DNA of 7,429 nucleotides from an uncultured Candidatus Saccharibacteria bacterium. Lineage in GTDB: Bacteria > Patescibacteriota > Saccharimonadia > Saccharimonadales > Saccharimonadaceae. Under the pieces are notes generated by a model, which searched no databases, had not been told where the DNA came from, and saw only the letters and a list, made by a program, of their open reading frames with translations. The stretch lies in NCBI GenBank assembly GCA_948663575.1, contig CAPNAV010000037.1:1-7429 (forward strand). Reading direction: 5' to 3'. Below, piece after piece: positions 5,224 to 7,429 of the stretch (the stretch's first letter is position 1; each line of letters opens with the position of its first letter). Position numbers and translations under genes: made by a program.

Positions 5224-5233
5224 AAATTCAAGC

Positions 5234-5731
5234 ATGGCTCGTACAAATGATGCCGATATGCTGATGGAAGATGATATAGCCCGTTTTTTTGACGAGACCG
5301 AACCGGCTCCAGCCGTCGATCGCAACGAAAAGGCTATCCTCAACGTAGATGAACCATCAGATCCGGGGGTACATGATGAGTGGGAAGATGCCGACGATTT
5401 TCCTGGACAACTCGCAGTAGATGTCTATGAAACCGCCGACAAATTAGTAGTAAAAGCACGCACAGCCGGAGTATCCAAATCCGACCTCAACGTGACTATT
5501 TCTGACAATATTTTAACAATTTCTGGCATTCTCAGCAGCGGCGAAGACGAAAGCACTACTGCTTGGCACATCCAGGAATGTTACTGGGGCGAATTCTCGC
5601 GCACAATTGCGCTTCCTGTTCCCGTCAAAGAAGAAGAGGGAACCGTCAAAGCCGAGCTCCGCGATGGTGTCCTTACCATCATGTTCGACAAAGAGCAACA
5701 AGACCAGGCTAAAGTCATCGTCGTTCAATAA
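5234..5731 (+). CDS. hsp20: Hsp20/alpha-crystallin small heat shock protein
   Basis: This 165-residue protein has an acidic N-terminal arm (1-57) and an alpha-crystallin domain (about 58-155) beginning QLAVDVYETADKLVVKA. It contains ARTAGVSKSDLNVTISDNIL, the strand HIQECYWGEFSRTIALP (112-128) and the hallmark A-x-x-x-x-G-V-L as AELRDGVLTI (140-149). It ends VIVVQ, giving a plausible I-x-V anchor (162-164) at the extreme C-terminus. Small heat shock proteins are ATP-independent holdases that form oligomers through the crystallin domain and the I-x-I/V tail and keep unfolding proteins soluble in the cytoplasm. The N-terminal arm is unusually acidic and lacks the common hydrophobic/aromatic-rich composition, apart from FF at 18-19. 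It has its own sigma-70-like promoter and ribosome site; its likely terminator is at 5872-5905, 140 nt further on. Confidence 0.93.
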   Translation: MARTNDADMLMEDDIARFFDETEPAPAVDRNEKAILNVDEPSDPGVHDEWEDADDFPGQLAVDVYETADKLVVKARTAGVSKSDLNVTISDNILTISGILSSGEDESTTAWHIQECYWGEFSRTIALPVPVKEEEGTVKAELRDGVLTIMFDKEQQDQAKVIVVQ

Positions 5732-5871
5732 TTTGTCAGTAGCCGTTCAGTCATCAGTCAATCATCGACTAGACGTCAGTACTTTCTAATTACATATTAG
5801 AATTACACTCTTTGTTTCGCTTAGCGCGTTGACACAATTCGGACACATGGCTACTCTCAAAATTCACAACA

Positions 5872-5905
5872 CCAAAACCACTCCCTCCGCGGAGTGTTTT
5901 TGGTA
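5872..5905 (+). terminator. Rho-independent terminator, likely for hsp20
   Basis: CACTCC (5879-5884) pairs with GGAGTG (5891-5896) around CTCCGC, followed by TTTTTGG. An outer CCAAAA (5872-5877) can pair with the T-run and GG. Confidence 0.8.
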
Positions 5906-6180
5906 TGTACCAAGACTACAGCAGAGTCCAATATTTTTCGGACACACATCAGCAGAGTGTATGTTTTCGATATGCATCAAATCAACAATCAACCCAACCC
6001 CAGTTCAATCACTAGTTGCTCCTGGCTGCCACATCCAGCACCAATTACTGACACTACAAATGACCACCTATCGCCGCCACCTTTAATGTCAATCGTTGAC
6101 CAATATCCACTTAACCTTACTAGATAGTATTTTGCCCCATAGGTAAACATCCCAAATACAGTATTCAGCAGATGTATTTA
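5879..6180 (+). repeat. Degenerate hairpin repeats with GCAGAGT core
   Basis: Related units begin at 5889 (GCGGAGTGT), 5921 (GCAGAGTCC), 5952 (GCAGAGTGT) and, more distantly, 6168 (GCAGATGTA). The first three are 31-32 bp apart. Units 5889 and 5952 agree over about 35 bases (GCrGAGTGT, a T-run, TATGyAyCAA, then CwACA). Each core sits in or beside a small stem, such as GACT/AGTC or AATACA/TGTATT, followed by a T-rich run, so the array resembles repeated weak terminators. The minus strand reads CTCTGCTG, which recalls GTCTGCTGGAG in the array at the left end of the window; that link is only suggestive. Confidence 0.45.
5989..6177 (-). pseudogene. Possible decayed surface-protein cassette fragment
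   Basis: An open minus-strand frame of 62 codons between stops contains GYWSTIDIKGGGDRWSF. This resembles the central YWS / YSWS segment of the two cassettes at 6620-6949 and 7089-7409, where an aromatic-Trp-Ser step is followed about 10 residues later by aromatic residues. It has no ATG with a ribosome site at its head and no LRCLVSTNN end. A frame of this length can occur by chance. Confidence 0.25.
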
Positions 6181-6273
6181 TTATCTTCATCCAAAATCAT
6201 CCAGGCAAACGACGCACCACGATTACTATATCAGTTATAAAGTTACAATTCCGGAACCCCTCACCCTTGACCT

Positions 6274-6282
6274 TGCTATAAA
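6274..6282 (+). promoter_or_regulatory. Possible extended -10 promoter for a short transcript
   Basis: TGCTATAAA fits TGnTATAAT with one change. It lies about 40 nt upstream of a terminator hairpin, which would give an RNA of about 55 nt. An ATG frame of 21 codons starts at 6308 (MNYYRSLKTTVFF...), but no ribosome site supports it. Confidence 0.35.
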
Positions 6283-6319
6283 TCTTTGTTAGAGTGAAGT
6301 TAGTTTAATGAATTATTAT

Positions 6320-6345
6320 CGTAGTCTTAAGACTACGGTATTTTT
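6320..6345 (+). terminator. Terminator-like hairpin
   Basis: CGTAGTC (6320-6326) pairs with GACTACG (6331-6337) around TTAA, followed by GTATTTTTC on the plus strand. The upstream gene it would serve is unclear. Confidence 0.6.
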
Positions 6346-6612
6346 CATTCTGGTCAAGTGTAACTCGACCTGAATGTGGAGATGTCTTGTTCTAAAAGAT
6401 ATATCCATTCCTAAAAAACCTCCTTCCTCCCCACTCATGTAACAATGCTTCTGCTAAGGATGATATTAAGGTTCCGTATCCGAGAGTGTAGCATACTTTA
6501 GATAGCTTTACCAAGCATAGCCGTTAATTTCGTGCAAAGCCTAGGAGCACGAGAAAAATGTTTTATTTTAGCTTTTTAGAACCGATAAACCTATCGTATA
6601 ACTGTTGGTATC

Positions 6613-6654
6613 TTTATCATTATCCATTATTAGTAGAGACTAGGCAGCGGAGGG
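6613..6654 (-). repeat. 42-bp inverted repeat, left arm
   Basis: The reverse complement of this arm matches 7375-7416 at 40 of 42 positions, with the only differences being GG against AA. It covers the last codons, the stop codon and 12 noncoding bases of the minus-strand cassette. Confidence 0.9.
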
Positions 6655-6949
6655 ACATACCAAAGCTTGCTACATCGGATGACGACGCGGAAACATCTAT
6701 ATTGCTGCCAACGCCAACAAAATACGCGAAATCAGCCCGCCAACCGACTATTGGCGACCAAGAATAATGGATCAATCCGCGTCCGTTGGGTTTAACCTGC
6801 CAAATCATTAAATCTCCGCTACGGTTCCAGAATAAAGGTGACAATCCTGCATTATGAGTAGCATCCACCGCGCCCGGTAGTGTTATGCCTCCATTGGCGT
6901 GAGCGACATCTGATCCTACTTCATCGCTCACCAACACCAAAAATCCCAA
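6620..6949 (-). pseudogene. Silent C-terminal cassette of a FISUMP-like surface protein
   Basis: This open frame of 109 codons encodes only the end of a protein. It has no ATG: the frame opens after a TAG and reaches a TTG at 6949 with no ribosome site or promoter. It carries LVSDEVGSDVAHANGGITLP near the start, SPLFW-x-RSGDL (37-46), YSWSPIVGW (62-70) and ends MSLRCLVSTNNG. It matches 7089-7409 along its length. The order GITLPG, SPL-aromatic-xxRxG, YWS and LRC fits the FISUMP-type C-terminal domain of secreted proteins, which I recall as common in Saccharibacteria; only the last ~105 residues remain. The direct repeat ATCCCAAAC-[AG]CAATC lies just past its head (6943-6955 and 6961-6976). 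It could be a pseudogene, or a donor cassette for recombination into an expressed gene elsewhere. Confidence 0.75.
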
Positions 6950-7088
6950 ACAATCTAACTATCCCAAACAGCAATCATTTCGTTATTCCAACTTGTTCCA
7001 GCGTTACAAGTTCAACTGTCATTTTACAGATATAAAATTAATACAAAAAAGTCTTAATTAACCAAAATACCACTCACTTTACGGTAAT

Positions 7089-7409
7089 TTGGTGAGCGAT
7101 GATGATAAAAATGGAGCATGGAATGCCAACGAAGGTATTACTCTGCCAGGAAGCATAGCTGCAATTTATAATATCAATATATCGCCACTTTACTTCATGC
7201 GCGACGGCGGAGTTGTGCCATCAGATAACGGTAAGAATGTTAATGTTCGCGGAATCGGAGGAGCATACTGGGCGCTAAATCCGCAAACCACTAGTCAATC
7301 TTACAACTTATCCACAAATAGCAATAATCAATACATTTTTCCATCTAGAATAGATGTAAACGAATTCGCTTTTCCCCTCCGCTGCCTAGTCTCTACTAAT
7401 AATAAATAA
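7089..7409 (+). pseudogene. Second silent C-terminal cassette, head to head with the first
   Basis: This 106-codon frame, opening upstream as YGNLVSDDDKNGAWNANEGI after a TAA, lacks an ATG and a ribosome site. It shows GITLPGSIAA (16-25), SPLYFMRDGG (32-41), GGAYWALNP (57-65) and FAFPLRCLVSTNNK at the end. It aligns with 6620-6949 from LVSD to the stop. Protein identity is moderate, and in GITLPG all six codons differ at the third position, so the bodies are old and diverged. The tail is identical for 29 nt, and near identical past the stop. Both copies start at the same point, TTGGTGAGCGATGA. It reaches almost to the window edge (stop at 7407-7409), so anything it might join lies outside. 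Confidence 0.75.
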
Positions 7410-7416
7410 TGATAAA
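7375..7416 (+). repeat. 42-bp inverted repeat, right arm
   Basis: This arm is the mate of 6613-6654. With it, the arms enclose about 800 bp that would flip if they recombine. It begins CCCTCCGCTGCCTAGTCTC and ends ATAATGATAAA after the stop codon. Confidence 0.9.
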
Positions 7417-7429
7417 ACTTTTGCTCCTG

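Larger units (their letters stand above)
5732..6612. other. 880-bp region with no convincing gene
   Basis: No long open frame with a ribosome site is seen on either strand. The region holds four TCAGT repeats within 5736-5780, a terminator at 5872-5905, degenerate hairpin repeats (5879-6180), a possible decayed cassette on the minus strand (5989-6177) and a second terminator-like hairpin (6320-6345). It also holds the hairpins CATTC-T-GGTC / GACC-T-GAATG (6346-6376) and TCGTGC/GCACGA (6530-6535/6547-6552). The plus strand is C-rich over G, like the rest of the window. It looks like an accessory or decayed intergenic region leading to the surface-protein cassettes. Confidence 0.6.

Noticed and set aside
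5180..5233. Upstream TTG start for Hsp20
   Set aside because: It would put the start between the -35 and -10 boxes; GGAGGT before the ATG at 5234 fixes the true start.
5829..6127. Plus-strand frames of 77-85 codons, one with a repeated SAEC peptide
   Set aside because: The repeated peptide comes from two copies of the hairpin repeat 63 bp apart that fall in frame. The terminator hairpin lies within the frame, the start is a TTG, and there is no ribosome site.
6316..6408. Minus-strand 30-codon frame with GGAGG ten bases before its ATG
   Set aside because: The ribosome site is good, but the peptide has no recognisable feature, and the frame runs across a hairpin that looks like a plus-strand terminator. 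It is too weak to call without expression data.
6558..6767. Plus-strand 69-codon frame
   Set aside because: It is antisense to the cassette at 6620-6949, which has a clear homologue in the window.
6955..7008. Minus-strand fragment CNAGTSWNNEMIAVWDS
   Set aside because: It looks protein-like, but it is only 17 codons between stops and matches nothing I can name; part of it arises from the local direct repeat.
6620..7409. Diversity-generating retroelement target and template pair
   Set aside because: Differences between the copies are spread over all bases and third codon positions, not limited to adenines, and no reverse transcriptase or accessory gene is in the window.

Overview
The window looks like part of a small chromosome from the Patescibacteria/CPR, most likely Candidatus Saccharibacteria (TM7) or a close relative. 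This rests on the gene mix and recalled family habits, not on a marker gene: a lone VirB2/TrbC-like two-helix pilin, a DUF1704 metallopeptidase, a ComF, an Hsp20, small lineage-specific membrane proteins, and surface-protein ends with the signature LRCLVSTNN. Compact genes, moderate-to-low GC and many extended -10 promoters (TGnTATAAT) fit. The + strand is strongly C-rich over G (25 C against 3 G in 4321-4380) whichever strand the genes use, so it is probably the lagging strand.

Layout. 1-315: no gene, but an array of seven related hairpin-forming repeats ending at a terminator. 363-2116: three minus-strand genes, namely a single-pass membrane protein with an extracytoplasmic domain (363-965), a Met/Pro-rich helical protein (1107-1574) and a two-pass membrane protein (1640-2116); the last two probably form an operon. 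2240-2740: a tRNA-Ser(GCT) with its own promoter, followed by two tandem units of about 190 bp. Each unit repeats the 3' end of the tRNA and can fold into a four-way, cloverleaf-like structure built from T-arm sequence. 2795-5731: DUF1704 peptidase (+), VirB2-like pilin (+), ComF (-) and Hsp20 (+), the last two divergent from one compact intergenic region. 5732-6612: about 880 bp with no convincing gene, carrying terminators and a degenerate hairpin repeat. 6613-7416: two head-to-head, N-terminally missing copies of the C-terminal part of a surface protein, bounded by a 42-bp inverted repeat that is 40/42 identical.

How it fits together. The genes do not form one pathway; most are single transcription units with their own promoter and terminator. 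Two genes (1640-2116 and 2795-3727) have an extended -10 ending only 6-7 nt before the ATG and should be leaderless. The accessory parts are the interesting ones: the tRNA-tail element, the hairpin array at the left end, and the paired silent surface-protein cassettes, whose ends are near identical although their bodies are saturated with synonymous changes, which suggests recombination or gene conversion.
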